This document shows positions 7,764-17,354 of a stretch of DNA of 64,000 bases, in pieces. Made by a program: the position numbers and the translations under genes. Source of the DNA: Paenibacillus arenosi (GTDB lineage: Bacteria > Bacillota > Bacilli > Paenibacillales > Paenibacillaceae); contig NZ_JACYTN010000002.1 of NCBI RefSeq assembly GCF_014841135.1, forward strand, positions 310,001 to 374,000. The letters are read 5' to 3'. The notes beneath the pieces are model-generated. The model did no database searches, had not been told where the DNA came from, and saw nothing but the letters and a program-made list of their open reading frames with translations. How positions within the stretch are numbered: position 1 is the stretch's first letter; every line of letters begins with the position of its first letter.

Positions 7764-9185
7764 CTAGTTCAATACTTCTGCTTTGAATTCCCAATTGCGT
7801 ACATCGAAGAAGCGACCCTTAATCGCAGCTGCTGCTGCCATCGCTGGGGATACGAGATGTGTACGTCCACCGCGACCTTGACGACCCTCAAAGTTACGGT
7901 TCGATGTGGATGCGCAGCGCTGACCTGGCTGAAGCACGTCTGGATTCATCGCTAAGCACATACTGCAGCCCGCTTCACGCCATTCAAATCCTGCTTCTGT
8001 AAAGATGCGGTCAAGACCTTCACGTTCTGCCTGCATCTTCACACGTCCAGATCCGGGTACAACGATTGCGGTTACGCGATTACTAACGGTATGACCTTTT
8101 GCCACGGCAGCAGCCGCACGCAAGTCTTCTATACGTCCATTCGTACATGATCCGATGAATACATAATCAATTTCAATTTCTGTCATTGGTGTCCCTGGTG
8201 TAAGATCCATATACTCCAAAGCTTTCTCAGATGCTTTACGCTCGTTCTCTGTCTCCATTTCTGCAGGGTTTGGAACAGCAGCCGTAATGTCTGTTCCCAT
8301 ACCTGGACTCGTTCCCCACGTTACTTGTGGAATCAACGACTCAACATCGAACTCAATAACAACATCATAGAAAGCTCCCTCATCTGTTACAAGATGCTTC
8401 CAGCGTTCCACTGCTGCCTCATAAGCTTCATCTTGCGGTACATATTGACGACCGCGCAAATAGTTAAAAGTACTCTCATCTGGCGCAATAAGACCAGCAC
8501 GAGCTCCACCCTCGATGGACATGTTGCATACTGTCATACGCTCTTCCATCGTAAGCTCACGAATAGCATCACCTGTATATTCAATGACGTATCCAGTCGC
8601 AAAATCTGTTCCGTATTTAGCAATAACACCGAGAATCATATCCTTCGCTGTTACGCCTACATTGCGTTTGCCAACAAAACGAATTTCCATCGTCTTCGAC
8701 TTCGCTTGCTGCAAGCATTGTGTTGCCATTACGTGTTCTACTTCACTCGTTCCGATACCAAATGCCAACGCACCAAAAGCACCGTGCGTAGAAGTATGGC
8801 TGTCGCCGCAAACGATAGTCTTGCCTGGATGCGTCAATCCAATCTCTGGTCCCATGACATGAACAACACCTTGATCGATATCATTCAAGTCAAACAAACG
8901 AACACCAAAATCAGCGCAGTTCTGTGAGAGTGTATCAATTTGTTGTTTGGAAATCGGGTCTGTAATATTGAAACGGTCTTTCGTCGGTACGTTATGATCC
9001 ATTGTCGCATACGTCAAATCAGGGCGACGGACTGAACGACCGCTCAAGCGCAAGCCTTCAAATGCTTGTGGAGAAGTAACTTCATGAACAAGATGCAAGT
9101 CAATATATAAAATGCTAGGCTTTCCTGTTTCCTGTACAATGACGTGCTGATCCCAAATTTTTTCGTATAGTGTCTTCTTTGACAT
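7764..9185 (-). CDS. leuC: 3-isopropylmalate dehydratase large subunit
   Basis: Catalytic [4Fe-4S] subunit of isopropylmalate isomerase. The cluster ligands are seen in [10 protein letters not shown] (about residue 350) and in [11 protein letters not shown] (about 412-422). The length of 473 residues is typical. The start has GAGGTGAGG just upstream. It is divergent from the LysR gene across a 196-base shared control region with its own promoter. The usual partners leuA and leuB are not in the window, so leuCD is a stand-alone unit here. Confidence 0.97.
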   Translation of the reverse strand: MSKKTLYEKIWDQHVIVQETGKPSILYIDLHLVHEVTSPQAFEGLRLSGRSVRRPDLTYATMDHNVPTKDRFNITDPISKQQIDTLSQNCADFGVRLFDLNDIDQGVVHVMGPEIGLTHPGKTIVCGDSHTSTHGAFGALAFGIGTSEVEHVMATQCLQQAKSKTMEIRFVGKRNVGVTAKDMILGVIAKYGTDFATGYVIEYTGDAIRELTMEERMTVCNMSIEGGARAGLIAPDESTFNYLRGRQYVPQDEAYEAAVERWKHLVTDEGAFYDVVIEFDVESLIPQVTWGTSPGMGTDITAAVPNPAEMETENERKASEKALEYMDLTPGTPMTEIEIDYVFIGSCTNGRIEDLRAAAAVAKGHTVSNRVTAIVVPGSGRVKMQAEREGLDRIFTEAGFEWREAGCSMCLAMNPDVLQPGQRCASTSNRNFEGRQGRGGRTHLVSPAMAAAAAIKGRFFDVRNWEFKAEVLN

Positions 9186-9295
9186 GTTTCCTCACCTCAT
9201 CAAGTGATATGCAAATTCTCTCTCTTTACGTTTCTCTGTGAAGTCAGATGCGTTCGTCCCACATTGACTGCATAAATCTATTTATCTTGGGACTC

Positions 9296-9325
9296 AATAT
9301 ACCATTTCTTTCTTAATTGTTCCAA
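9296..9325 (-). promoter_or_regulatory. Promoter of leuCD
   Basis: Minus-strand -35 TTGGAA (9320-9325), 18-base spacer, -10 TATATT (9296-9301) preceded by TGG, an extended -10. The start of leuC is about 110 bases downstream, leaving a leader in which I recognise no riboswitch. Confidence 0.5.
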
Positions 9326-9337
9326 GATATAATATCT
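9325..9337. promoter_or_regulatory. Perfect 13-base palindrome, candidate LysR-type binding site
   Basis: AGATATAATATCT is exactly symmetric and fits the T-N11-A rule for LysR regulators. It lies between the divergent leuC and LysR promoters, at the edge of the leuC -35 box and next to the TATAAT (9337-9342) of the LysR gene. Binding by the neighbouring regulator is inference. Confidence 0.45.
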
Positions 9338-9381
9338 ATAATATTGATAGGTTAAGACTATAAAGAGGGGGACATATACTT

Positions 9382-10356
9382 ATGGAAATACGACAATTAC
9401 AATACGCCATTCAGATTGCGGAGGAGCGTAATTTCTCACGCGCTGCGGAAAAGCTTCATATTGCACAGCCTTCATTGAGCCAACAGCTGTCTAAGCTAGA
9501 AAAGGAAATAGGCGTTCTATTGTTCCAACGAACGACCAATTCCGTAGAACTAACTCACGCTGGAACGGTATTCGTTGAACGTGCGCAAGCGATTGTGGAC
9601 TCTCTGGAGCAGCTCAAAAAAGAAATGTTTGATATTTCCCAAACGAAAGCAGGAAAAGTAACAATAGGCACGATGCCTATTACAGGCTCACATTTGCTGC
9701 CGCATGTGCTACCATCATTTCATCGCCGATATCCTGATATTGAACTTGTCCTTACCGAGGAACCGTCGACTTCCAATCTAGTGAAATTGACGGCACAAGG
9801 CAAAAACGATCTTTGCCTGCTGTCACTCCCCTTGTCAGATCCATCACTTGAGTATGAGCCTATTTTAGAGGAAGAAATTGTACTTGCTGTGCCAAGAAAC
9901 CATCGGTTGGCTGCAGTGAATGTATCTGATTCATCTACTGGTACAACTGCTATACCGCTTGCAGATGTTAAGGATGAGCCTTTTATATTTTTAAAACGAG
10001 GTCAAGGATTCCGGCAGATTACAATGGATCTCTGTAGTCAAGCTGGCTTCGAACCGCGGATCGTATTTGAGAGCAGTAATATTGAAACGGTTCAATCACT
10101 CGTTGCTACAGGAATGGGGGTCGCGCTTGTTCCAGCCTTTATTGCGACGGCACCACGCAGCGAGTTCGTTCCACAATATGTCGCGCTTGAAGGGCAGCCT
10201 GCTCGCACGCTCGTGCTGGCCTATCGGAGCGGCAGATATATGTCTAAGGCAGCAGAAGCATTTAAAGAAACGCTGCAAGATACATTGAGCGCTCAATTCG
10301 GCAGTCGTGTCCGTGCAGCTACAACGAACAGCTTACCGTCTACGACGATAAATTAG
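9382..10356 (+). CDS. LysR family transcriptional regulator
   Basis: A 324-residue DNA-binding regulator. Residues 1-60 form the LysR winged helix-turn-helix (FSRAAEKLHIAQPSLSQQLSKLE), followed by a linker helix and a periplasmic-binding-protein-like effector domain from about 90 (KVTIGTMPITGSHLLP). The site AGAGGGGG lies about 10 bases before the ATG. It is divergent from leuCD and shares the palindrome-containing control region, so it probably regulates leuCD and itself. The effector is not deducible; similar regulators sense pathway intermediates. A GC-rich terminator follows. Confidence 0.92.
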   Translation: MEIRQLQYAIQIAEERNFSRAAEKLHIAQPSLSQQLSKLEKEIGVLLFQRTTNSVELTHAGTVFVERAQAIVDSLEQLKKEMFDISQTKAGKVTIGTMPITGSHLLPHVLPSFHRRYPDIELVLTEEPSTSNLVKLTAQGKNDLCLLSLPLSDPSLEYEPILEEEIVLAVPRNHRLAAVNVSDSSTGTTAIPLADVKDEPFIFLKRGQGFRQITMDLCSQAGFEPRIVFESSNIETVQSLVATGMGVALVPAFIATAPRSEFVPQYVALEGQPARTLVLAYRSGRYMSKAAEAFKETLQDTLSAQFGSRVRAATTNSLPSTTIN

Positions 10357-10365
10357 CCAAAAGAA

Positions 10366-10402
10366 AGAGGAGGGCTTTGTTTTCAGCCCCTCCTCTTATT
10401 TT
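10366..10402 (+). terminator. Terminator after the LysR gene
   Basis: GAGGAGG-GCT (10367-10376) pairs with AGC-CCTCCTC (10385-10395) with a small bulge, followed by TTATTTTCC. Confidence 0.75.
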
Positions 10403-10437
10403 CCTAGCCCAAATATCTAAAAGGTTATACGTATCTA

Positions 10438-11253
10438 CTATTGCAATCGATACAGACTTTCACGTCTGTCCTCGAACACTGGAATTCGACTGCGAACCTG
10501 CTGTACCAATGAAATCTCGACTTCACCTTGAACAAGACGTTCTTGGTCATCTCCCTCTGCAATCAACTCGCCCCACGGATCAATTATCGTCGAATGACCA
10601 AAGAAAGAAGTTGGCTTGCCGTCCGAGCCAATACTCGTCCCCATCCGATTACAAGCAACTACATACATTTGATTCTCAATCGCACGTGCTGTCAATAAGG
10701 TTTTCCAATGATGAAGTCGTGGATTTGGCCACTGAGCAGGGACAAACAGTACTTCGATATGCTGCAAAGCCAAGTTGCGGATATATTCCGGGAAACGTAA
10801 ATCGTAGCAAATAATAATTCCGCATTTTACTCCATCTAATTCGAATATGCCTAGCTCATTTCCGCTATGTAAGTAAACATGCTCATCCATTAATTTAAAT
10901 AAATGGGCTTTATCATAGGAATGTACCAACTCACCCTTTTTATTAACTACATAAGACCGATTGCGAATTTGCCCTTCTTCTTTTACAGCTACAGATCCAC
11001 CAACAATATGCACATGATGCAAAGAAGCCAGTTCAGACAGCAGCTTCAATGTTTGCTTTCCACCTTCGTCTGCTAACTCATGTACACGGTCTAGTGCATA
11101 GCCTGTATTCCACATTTCGGGCAGGACAATTACATCAGGCTTATGAGCTGCAACTGCCGCTTCAATCTGTTTTATAACTTCTTCTACATTTCGTTCTGGC
11201 TCACCAATTCGAATATTCATCTGAATTGCGCATACATTCCACGTCTTGTTCAT
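10438..11253 (-). CDS. Carbon-nitrogen hydrolase, omega-amidase (MtnU/NIT2-like)
   Basis: Nitrilase-superfamily enzyme. The catalytic triad is visible as Glu46 (VLPEMWNTGY), Lys115 (YDKAHLF) and Cys149 (IICYDLRFPE). The ATG at 11251-11253 has GGAGGGG about 5 bases upstream and gives 271 residues, the normal NIT2 size. In Bacillus methionine salvage the equivalent enzyme MtnU hydrolyses 2-oxo-4-methylthiobutyramide made by a glutamine transaminase. The salvage aminotransferase gene lies 0.9 kb away and mtnWXB lie further along, which supports that role. A general omega-amidase role remains possible. Confidence 0.85.
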   Translation of the reverse strand: MNKTWNVCAIQMNIRIGEPERNVEEVIKQIEAAVAAHKPDVIVLPEMWNTGYALDRVHELADEGGKQTLKLLSELASLHHVHIVGGSVAVKEEGQIRNRSYVVNKKGELVHSYDKAHLFKLMDEHVYLHSGNELGIFELDGVKCGIIICYDLRFPEYIRNLALQHIEVLFVPAQWPNPRLHHWKTLLTARAIENQMYVVACNRMGTSIGSDGKPTSFFGHSTIIDPWGELIAEGDDQERLVQGEVEISLVQQVRSRIPVFEDRRESLYRLQ

Positions 11254-11400
11254 CGACGCCCCTCCAAAATGTGTAGTTTCTACCATCATACCCTTTCATG
11301 GAAACACGTCAAGATGGGTACAGTAAGGAAAGCAGTTTCCTATTCACCATTTTTTCCTTAATGTTTTGGCCACTACAGATCCATCGTTAGGAGTTGACGT

Positions 11401-11937
11401 ATGAATTGTTCAGTTGCACAAGTCAAAGCTTTTCGTAAAATATGCATCTTCCTAAGTGCTGTCCTGCTTACCATAACGCCAAATGTTGTATCAGCTATTC
11501 CAGAACAACAGCATAAGTCACCGACGCAAGCTGCCCAAACAATCTTACCCGAGCAACCAACACAACCTTTGCCGCAAGTGCAACTATTTGATATGCAGCA
11601 AGAACGAATTGTCAAAACGATACCTAACACACCCGCTATTCAAGCAGAAGCTGCAAAATGGTTGCAATCCGTAACCGGCCTTTCCCCACAGTTAAATATA
11701 GGAAGTAAATGTGGTTATATCGTTCGTATCGCCCTCGCCAATCCATACCAGATCAAGCTGCCGAGGCTTGAAGTACAAACGAAGGATGTGTTCTTGATCT
11801 ATTGCCCGGACAAGCAGCCATTACTGCTCGTGTTTACACCTGAACGCAAACCATTTTTGCTCGAATTCAAACATAATGTCCAACCTTTCATGGAAGAGTT
11901 AATGAAGCCTATGCTGCCAGGTGCTGAACAACAATAA
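11401..11937 (+). CDS. Secreted protein of unknown function
   Basis: 178 residues. I do not recognise a family. The first 32 residues look like a signal peptide: basic start, hydrophobic core ICIFLSAVLLTI, and cleavage near VVSA-IP. The next part is rich in Pro and Gln (about 35-60). A conserved-looking hydrophilic domain follows, with two cysteines near residues 103 and 139 (KCGYI and IYCPD) that could form a disulfide. The ribosome binding site AGGAG lies 8 bases before the ATG. It stands alone between the omega-amidase and the aminotransferase, so no functional partner is evident. Confidence 0.65.
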   Translation: MNCSVAQVKAFRKICIFLSAVLLTITPNVVSAIPEQQHKSPTQAAQTILPEQPTQPLPQVQLFDMQQERIVKTIPNTPAIQAEAAKWLQSVTGLSPQLNIGSKCGYIVRIALANPYQIKLPRLEVQTKDVFLIYCPDKQPLLLVFTPERKPFLLEFKHNVQPFMEELMKPMLPGAEQQ

Positions 11938-12057
11938 TCGTTTTGCCGCTTAGCTATAGAATTGCAGTCCGCTAATTTGTGCAAAAAGGCTGTACACACT
12001 AGGAAAAACATGCTAAATTATCGACTTAAGGCAAGTATTATCGGCCTAATCGCTGAA

Positions 12058-12086
12058 GCTAACACTGCACAATTATGTGCATTAGC
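12058..12086 (+). promoter_or_regulatory. Hairpin in the leader of the salvage aminotransferase gene
   Basis: GCTAA (12058-12062) and TGCACA (12066-12071) pair with TGTGCA (12076-12081) and TTAGC (12082-12086), with a 3-base bulge and 4-base loop. It lies 40 bases before the start codon. No U-tract follows, so it is more likely an operator or RNA structure than a terminator. It does not resemble an S-box. Confidence 0.35.
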
Positions 12087-12125
12087 ATGGCATGTCAAAT
12101 CATATTCCGGAGTGTGAGAGAAAGA

Positions 12126-13322
12126 ATGACCTTGAACTATAAAAGTTCCTTCCCTATCGTTCCTGCGTCGCGCATGCAGCATTTGCCGACGCAGTTTTTT
12201 GCACAATTGGTTAAAAAGGCGAATGCACGTATGTCAGCAGGCCATGACGTTATTAATTTAGGGCAAGGCAATCCCGACCTTCCTACACCTGAACATATTG
12301 TCCAAGCGATGAAATCAGCGGTAGAAAAACCAATGTATCATCGTTATCCACCCTTCAGTGGTTTCTCCTTTTTGAAGGAAGCTGTTGCAAAACGGTACTT
12401 GGAAGATTATCAAGTTAAGCTTGATCCTGAGACGGAAGTAGCCGTTTTGTTCGGTGGCAAGACAGGGCTCGTTGAAATTAGTCAAATTTTGCTCAACCCA
12501 GGCGATGTATGTTTAGTTCCTGACCCCGGTTACCCAGACTATTGGTCTGGTGTTGCTCTAGCAGGAGCTGAAATGGCTATGATGCCTTTGACAGAATCCA
12601 ATGACTACCTGCCCGATTATGATGCCATATCAAGTGATACATTAAACCGTGCTAAGCTGATGTTTTTGAATTATCCTAACAACCCAACATCTGCGATTGC
12701 AAATGCAGCCTTTTATGAACAAACCGTAGAGTTTGCCCAACGCAATCAAATTGTCGTGGCGAGCGACTTTGCATATGGTGCGATTGGCTTTGATGGCCAT
12801 ACACCGATTAGCTTCCTTCAAACACCTGGCGCAAAGGAAGTCGGTATTGAATTCTACACTATGTCCAAAACGTATAATATGGCTGGATGGCGTGTAGCAT
12901 TTGCCGTCGGGAATGCGGAACTCATTAGACTCATTAACCTCATGCAGGATCATATGTATGTCAGCTTGTTTGGAGCTGTTCAAGATGCTGCGGCTGCGGC
13001 TCTTAACGGCTCACAACAATGCGTGCATGATCTAGTACATACGTACGAGACGCGCCGGAATACGCTGTTCGATACGATGAAATCAATAGGTTGGGAAGCT
13101 ACACCATCACCAGGTTCCTTTTTTGCATGGCTGCCCGTACCTACTGGATACCATTCTGCTTCCTTTGCCGATTTATTGCTGGAACAAGCAAATGTCGTCG
13201 TAGCACCTGGTATCGGTTTCGGTACACATGGAGAAGGATATGTACGAGTCGGCCTACTTGCTGATCATGCACGCTTGCAAGAAGCTGTTGATCGTATAGG
13301 CAAACTACAGTTATTTGGTTAA
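12126..13322 (+). CDS. mtnE: PLP-dependent aminotransferase of methionine salvage (MtnE/MtnV-like)
   Basis: Class I/II aminotransferase. In the last salvage step this family transfers an amino group to 2-oxo-4-methylthiobutyrate to regenerate methionine. The PLP lysine is about residue 248 (YTMSKTYNMAGWR); NYPNNPT and the cofactor Asp in SDFAYG precede it. I start at the ATG at 12126, which gives 398 residues, the length I recall for B. subtilis YkrV/MtnV. The longer reading adds an implausible 17-residue tail. The ribosome binding site is weak (AGAGAAAG). The substrate assignment rests on family resemblance plus nearby mtnW, mtnX and mtnB; a general aromatic or aspartate aminotransferase cannot be excluded. 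Confidence 0.78.
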   Translation: MTLNYKSSFPIVPASRMQHLPTQFFAQLVKKANARMSAGHDVINLGQGNPDLPTPEHIVQAMKSAVEKPMYHRYPPFSGFSFLKEAVAKRYLEDYQVKLDPETEVAVLFGGKTGLVEISQILLNPGDVCLVPDPGYPDYWSGVALAGAEMAMMPLTESNDYLPDYDAISSDTLNRAKLMFLNYPNNPTSAIANAAFYEQTVEFAQRNQIVVASDFAYGAIGFDGHTPISFLQTPGAKEVGIEFYTMSKTYNMAGWRVAFAVGNAELIRLINLMQDHMYVSLFGAVQDAAAAALNGSQQCVHDLVHTYETRRNTLFDTMKSIGWEATPSPGSFFAWLPVPTGYHSASFADLLLEQANVVVAPGIGFGTHGEGYVRVGLLADHARLQEAVDRIGKLQLFG

Positions 13323-13327
13323 TATGG

Positions 13328-13357
13328 TTGGCTCTCATCGTGTAAACTGATTATAAT
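13328..13357 (+). promoter_or_regulatory. Promoter of the proBA T-box transcript
   Basis: -35 TTGGCT (13328-13333), 18-base spacer, -10 TATAAT (13352-13357). It is placed immediately upstream of the T-box leader and directly after the aminotransferase stop. Confidence 0.6.
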
Positions 13358-13445
13358 AGTCATACAGTCGTTTCACTCCTTTACAGCGATGTAATCTCAT
13401 GGTAAACTACTGAGAAATTAAGCAGTGAAATACAAGAAATCTAAT

Positions 13446-13770
13446 CATGAAACGCGATGACAGGACCAGTACACGAGTATAGGCACGATTAGAGAGCGGG
13501 AGCCACCGGCTGGAAGCCCCGCCGTAGCCCCTCGTCGAAACCTACCCTAGAGCGGTCAGTACGGAATCTACTCGCAATGGCAACAGGCCATCTCATGTCA
13601 GTTGCATGTATGCGATAAGTTCTGACCTGAACGGAACTCCACCGTTATTGGATAAAGCAGGAAGATTATCGGTTTGTTATCTGGATATACATAACATTCC
13701 GTCTCTTCAACTAAGGTGGTACCGCGGAAGCCCAGACTTTCGTCCTTTATTGGACGGAAGTCTTTTTTGT
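13446..13770 (+). promoter_or_regulatory. T-box leader of the proline genes
   Basis: This leader fills most of the 593-base gap before proB. The T-box signature AAGGTGGTACCGCGG is at 13713-13727. It is followed by a terminator with a 12-bp stem (13734-13745 with 13752-13763) and a run of T. The AG-bulge region AGAGAGCGGGAGCC near 13491 marks stem I. A CCT proline codon at 13541-13543, within GAAACCTACC on the 3' side of stem I, is my candidate specifier. Uncharged tRNA-Pro would stabilise the antiterminator and turn on proB and proA. The class is certain. The specifier position is inference, though it agrees with the genes controlled. Confidence 0.93.
13734..13768 (+). terminator. Regulated terminator of the T-box leader
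   Basis: AGACTTTCGTCC and GGACGGAAGTCT form the stem, followed by TTTTTT. It competes with the antiterminator that includes the T-box bases. The 130 bases after it, before proB, show nothing further that I can support. Confidence 0.9.
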
Positions 13771-13915
13771 TGTTAAATCAATGATGCATGAACAGCTTCT
13801 GGATACATTTTTTACATTTCCTGCTCAAATAGCACATCAAAATTAGATTTAGCTGATTACGATAGCTTGTACCTAATCACTTGCTAACCTAAAGAATTAA
13901 TTGAAGGTGAATCCG

Positions 13916-15016
13916 ATGAATCAACGTATTGTCGTCAAAATAGGCAGCAGCTCATTAACGTCCGAACAAGGCGGATTGGATCGCAGCAAAATTGCCTTCT
14001 ATGCTAATGAGCTACTTTCAATCATAGCGAATGGACACCAAGTTGTCCTTGTTACATCTGGCGCAGTGGCAGCAGGTTTCACACGAATCGGCTACAGCAC
14101 TCGTCCAAAGCAACTTCATGAAAAACAGGCAGCTGCAGCTGTCGGTCAAGCACTTCTGATGCAAGCATATCAAGAGCAATTCAATTCGCAAGGTGTTACT
14201 GCTGCTCAGATTTTACTTACGCGCCAGGACTTTGCGAATCGCAAGCGCGGCCATAATGCATGGATGACGATTGAAGAGCTAATCAAACAAGGCGTCATTC
14301 CTATCGTCAATGAAAATGATACGGTTTCAGTCGATGAGCTAAAGTTCGGAGATAATGACACATTATCAGCACTTGTAGCTAATCTCGTACATGCGAATCA
14401 GCTTGTCATCATTACAGATACAGACGGATTGTATACAGCAGATCCACGCAAAGATCCGAATGCTAAAAAGTTTGAACATATTGAAACGATCACCGAAGAA
14501 ATTTACAGCTATGCTGGTGGTGCAGGAAGCACAGTCGGTACAGGTGGAATGCGCTCTAAATTGGATGCGGCTAAAATCGCGATGCGAGGCGGAGTTAAGG
14601 CATTTGTAGGAAGAGTCCAACAAGATGGTGATTTGAGACGTGCGGTAGAAGGAATTGGTGCAGGCACTTATTTTGCAACAAAGAAAAATGGTCTCCCTGT
14701 TAAAAAACAATGGCTCGGCTTCCACTCCACCCCACTCGGAACAATTGTTGTTGACGCAGGCGCAGAACAAGCATTGCTCGGAAAAGGCTCCAGCTTGCTC
14801 CCTGTAGGCGTCCATCTTGTACAAGGTGATTTTCACGCTGGGGATGTCGTTGAAGTAACCGGTATTGATGGTAAAGTCATTGGTCGAGGAATCGTTAATT
14901 ATGAACATGACCAATTACAGCAGGTAGCTGGCTGTACCACTGCTGACGTACTGAAGAAACTCAACGTACCCCGTATTGAAGTCATCCATAGAGATGAATG
15001 GGTTACATTAAGATAA
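13916..15016 (+). CDS. proB: Glutamate 5-kinase
   Basis: First step of proline synthesis: phosphorylates L-glutamate. The amino-acid kinase domain starts at VVKIGSSSLT (residues 5-14), with NENDTVSVDELKFGDNDTLSA near 130-150 and GGMRSKLDAAKIA near 210. A C-terminal PUA domain (about 275-360) gives the long form of 366 residues. I use the ATG at 13916 with GAAGGTGA five bases upstream; the TTG at 13901 is part of that site. It is the first gene after the proline T-box, so it is induced by low charged tRNA-Pro. Family members are also feedback-inhibited by proline. Confidence 0.96.
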   Translation: MNQRIVVKIGSSSLTSEQGGLDRSKIAFYANELLSIIANGHQVVLVTSGAVAAGFTRIGYSTRPKQLHEKQAAAAVGQALLMQAYQEQFNSQGVTAAQILLTRQDFANRKRGHNAWMTIEELIKQGVIPIVNENDTVSVDELKFGDNDTLSALVANLVHANQLVIITDTDGLYTADPRKDPNAKKFEHIETITEEIYSYAGGAGSTVGTGGMRSKLDAAKIAMRGGVKAFVGRVQQDGDLRRAVEGIGAGTYFATKKNGLPVKKQWLGFHSTPLGTIVVDAGAEQALLGKGSSLLPVGVHLVQGDFHAGDVVEVTGIDGKVIGRGIVNYEHDQLQQVAGCTTADVLKKLNVPRIEVIHRDEWVTLR

Positions 15017-15101
15017 GTATGCTTTATCAACGGGATTACTAAGTTATCATTGTCGATTAGACCGAGTCATAGATGAACAGATGTAAGAGGAGGAACCTAA
15101 G

Positions 15102-16349
15102 ATGAGTGAAGTTAGAAATAAGGCACTGCTTGCCAAGCAAGCGGCTGTTATTACGAATCGGTTGACGACAGAAGAAAAAAATAACGCATTGCTCCGCATG
15201 GCCGATCAACTTATTACCGAGCAACAATCCATTATCGAAGCCAATCAACTCGATTTGGAGCGAGGCAGAGCAAATGGAACCAGCACGTCGCTGCTGGATC
15301 GACTTGCCCTCAACGAAGTACGTATTGCCGACATCGCACAAGGTCTTCGCCTTATCGTCGACCTGCCAGATCCTGTTGGCGATGTACTGCAGGCGTTCGA
15401 ACGCCCTAATGGTCTTAAGATCGAGCAACTACGCGTACCGCTAGGTGTCATTGGAATGATTTACGAGGCACGTCCTAACGTAACCGTCGATGCAGCAGGA
15501 CTTTGCCTTAAGACCGGAAATACAGTAGTACTACGCGGTGGCTCAGCTGCCCTTGAAACGAACAAACGTATTGTGGCTGTACTTCATCAAGCATTACGCG
15601 AAACCGCAATTCCTGTCAATGCCTTGCAATATATTGAAGATGCAGATCGGGCATCTGTAGATGAGATGTTGACCTTAAACGGCATCTTGGACGTAGTTAT
15701 CCCTCGCGGAGGTGCCTCATTAATTCAAAATGTGGTGCGCAATGCTACTGTACCTGTAATTGAAACAGGTGCTGGTATCTGCCACACATTCATTGATGCC
15801 AGTGCAGAAGCTGAGATGGCTCACCAAATCGCTTATAATGCGAAAGTTCAGCGCCCTTCTGTTTGTAACTCGATGGAGACGCTGCTTATACACCGAGATT
15901 ATGCGGTGGAACAGACGAAAAAGCTGCTGCAAGCTTTTCAAGATCGTGATGTGGAATTGCGAGGTTGCTCACATACACAACAGCTTCTTGGCAATATCAC
16001 ACTTGCAACTGAGCAAGATTACACAACCGAATATAACGACTACATTCTTAACATTCGAATCGTCGATTCTCTAGACGAAGCATTGCAGCATATTACCCAA
16101 TTCGGTACAAAGCATTCTGAATGTATCGTAACGGAGAATGCTGAGCATGCAGCTCGCTTCTTACAAGAAGTCGATGCAGCTGCTGTATATCACAATGCAT
16201 CGACTCGTTTTACAGATGGTTTCGAATTCGGCTTTGGCGCTGAGATCGGAATCAGTACACAGAAACTGCACGCTCGTGGGCCTATGGGTCTGCCTGCGTT
16301 GACATCCAGTAAGTACAGAATAAGCGGAACTGGACAGATTAGAGAGTAA
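15102..16349 (+). CDS. proA: Gamma-glutamyl phosphate reductase
   Basis: Second step of proline synthesis: NADPH reduction of glutamyl 5-phosphate to glutamate semialdehyde, which cyclises. It has the aldehyde-dehydrogenase-like fold, with the catalytic Cys255 in RPSVCNSMETL and the conserved EARPNVTVDAAGLCLK and LRGGSAA blocks. 415 residues, standard length. The start has AGAGGAGG nine bases upstream. It lies 85 bases after proB with no terminator between them, so it belongs to the T-box transcript. A 12-bp inverted repeat follows before proC. Confidence 0.97.
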   Translation: MSEVRNKALLAKQAAVITNRLTTEEKNNALLRMADQLITEQQSIIEANQLDLERGRANGTSTSLLDRLALNEVRIADIAQGLRLIVDLPDPVGDVLQAFERPNGLKIEQLRVPLGVIGMIYEARPNVTVDAAGLCLKTGNTVVLRGGSAALETNKRIVAVLHQALRETAIPVNALQYIEDADRASVDEMLTLNGILDVVIPRGGASLIQNVVRNATVPVIETGAGICHTFIDASAEAEMAHQIAYNAKVQRPSVCNSMETLLIHRDYAVEQTKKLLQAFQDRDVELRGCSHTQQLLGNITLATEQDYTTEYNDYILNIRIVDSLDEALQHITQFGTKHSECIVTENAEHAARFLQEVDAAAVYHNASTRFTDGFEFGFGAEIGISTQKLHARGPMGLPALTSSKYRISGTGQIRE

Positions 16350-16376
16350 TCTCGAGTGTAATTCGTCATATGTGCC

Positions 16377-16432
16377 GTAACCCGTCATCCCCTCATCCAT
16401 CTAAGACACGAGGATTTGGAATGACGGGTTAC
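16377..16432 (+). repeat. Long inverted repeat between proA and proC
   Basis: GTAACCCGTCAT (16377-16388) is the exact inverse of ATGACGGGTTAC (16421-16432), with a 32-base loop. There is no T-run after it (TTGTATAC follows), so it is not a typical terminator. It could reduce read-through, stabilise the mRNA end or serve as a processing site. It is followed 49 bases later by proC. Confidence 0.6.
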
Positions 16433-16481
16433 TTGTATACAAATAACTGCACACATATTTGAAATAGGAGGTTTCCATACA

Positions 16482-17354
16482 ATGAACCAATCCACTGTGA
16501 ATGCAACGACAAACAATAAATCACTAACATACTGCTTCTTCGGTGCAGGGTCCCAAGCAGAAGCGATCGTCCGCGGCATGCTGAACCAATCCATTACTGC
16601 TCCTAACCAGATTCAAATGATTAATCGCAGCAACCAAGAACGCTTAGCTGAACTGCGTCAACGCTATCATATCCAAGCTGACAACGATATCGACACGAAG
16701 CGCCGCTGGCTTAGCGAGGCAGATATTATTATTTTGGCGATGAAGCCAAAAGATGTACGAGATGCATGTCATGAATTGCGCTCGCTTTTGCGTGAAGACT
16801 GCCTTGTCATCTCCGTCATCGCCGGGCTTTCCATTGACTCACTCCAGCGGATGCTCGGTTCTGTCGCGGTTGTACGTACCATGCCGAACACATCCAGCAC
16901 AATAGGTCTTGGCGCGACAGGTGTAAGCTATTCTTCCGAGGTAACTGCTGAGCAGCGTGAGATTGCGATAAATCTGCTGCAAGCGATTGGAATCATCGCT
17001 GAAGTAGAAGAAGTTTCGATTGATGCGATAACAGGGGTTTCCGGGAGTGGCCCCGCTTATGTATACTATTTAATGGAAGCCATGATTGAAGCAGGCATCC
17101 AAGAAGGACTAGAGCCTGAGCAAGCCCATGATTTAGTCGTTCAGACTGTTCGTGGCGCGGCTGAAATGGTACGACTTACAGGCGAATCGCCTGCCGAATT
17201 GCGACGTAAGGTGTGTTCACCTGGCGGAGCAACATTAGCAGCTCTCACTGTTATGGATCAAAACGGTGTTGGAAAGGCGGTGAAATCGGCAGTGAATCGC
17301 GCTCGAACTCGTGCCGCAGAAATGGGCGAAGAGATTGGGAGGGAAATACATTGA
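16482..17354 (+). CDS. proC: Pyrroline-5-carboxylate reductase
   Basis: Final step of proline synthesis. The dinucleotide-binding motif is GAGSQAEA (21-28), in place of the more common GAGNMAEA. The family signature region is [16 protein letters not shown] near 185-200 and [11 protein letters not shown] near 245. 290 residues, slightly long because of an N-terminal stretch of about 15. TAGGAGG lies 8 bases before the ATG. The last two codons and stop overlap the mtnW start (TTGA), so the two genes are translationally coupled. Confidence 0.95.
   Translation: MNQSTVNATTNNKSLTYCFFGAGSQAEAIVRGMLNQSITAPNQIQMINRSNQERLAELRQRYHIQADNDIDTKRRWLSEADIIILAMKPKDVRDACHELRSLLREDCLVISVIAGLSIDSLQRMLGSVAVVRTMPNTSSTIGLGATGVSYSSEVTAEQREIAINLLQAIGIIAEVEEVSIDAITGVSGSGPAYVYYLMEAMIEAGIQEGLEPEQAHDLVVQTVRGAAEMVRLTGESPAELRRKVCSPGGATLAALTVMDQNGVGKAVKSAVNRARTRAAEMGEEIGREIH

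Noticed and set aside
11938-12125. S-box (SAM) riboswitch ahead of the salvage aminotransferase
   Set aside because: None of the conserved S-box blocks is present and there is no terminator; only a short hairpin is seen.
17213-17350. Longer start for MtnW, reading back through proC
   Set aside because: The upstream part is proC in another frame; the TTG at 17351 with GGGAGGG gives the family length.
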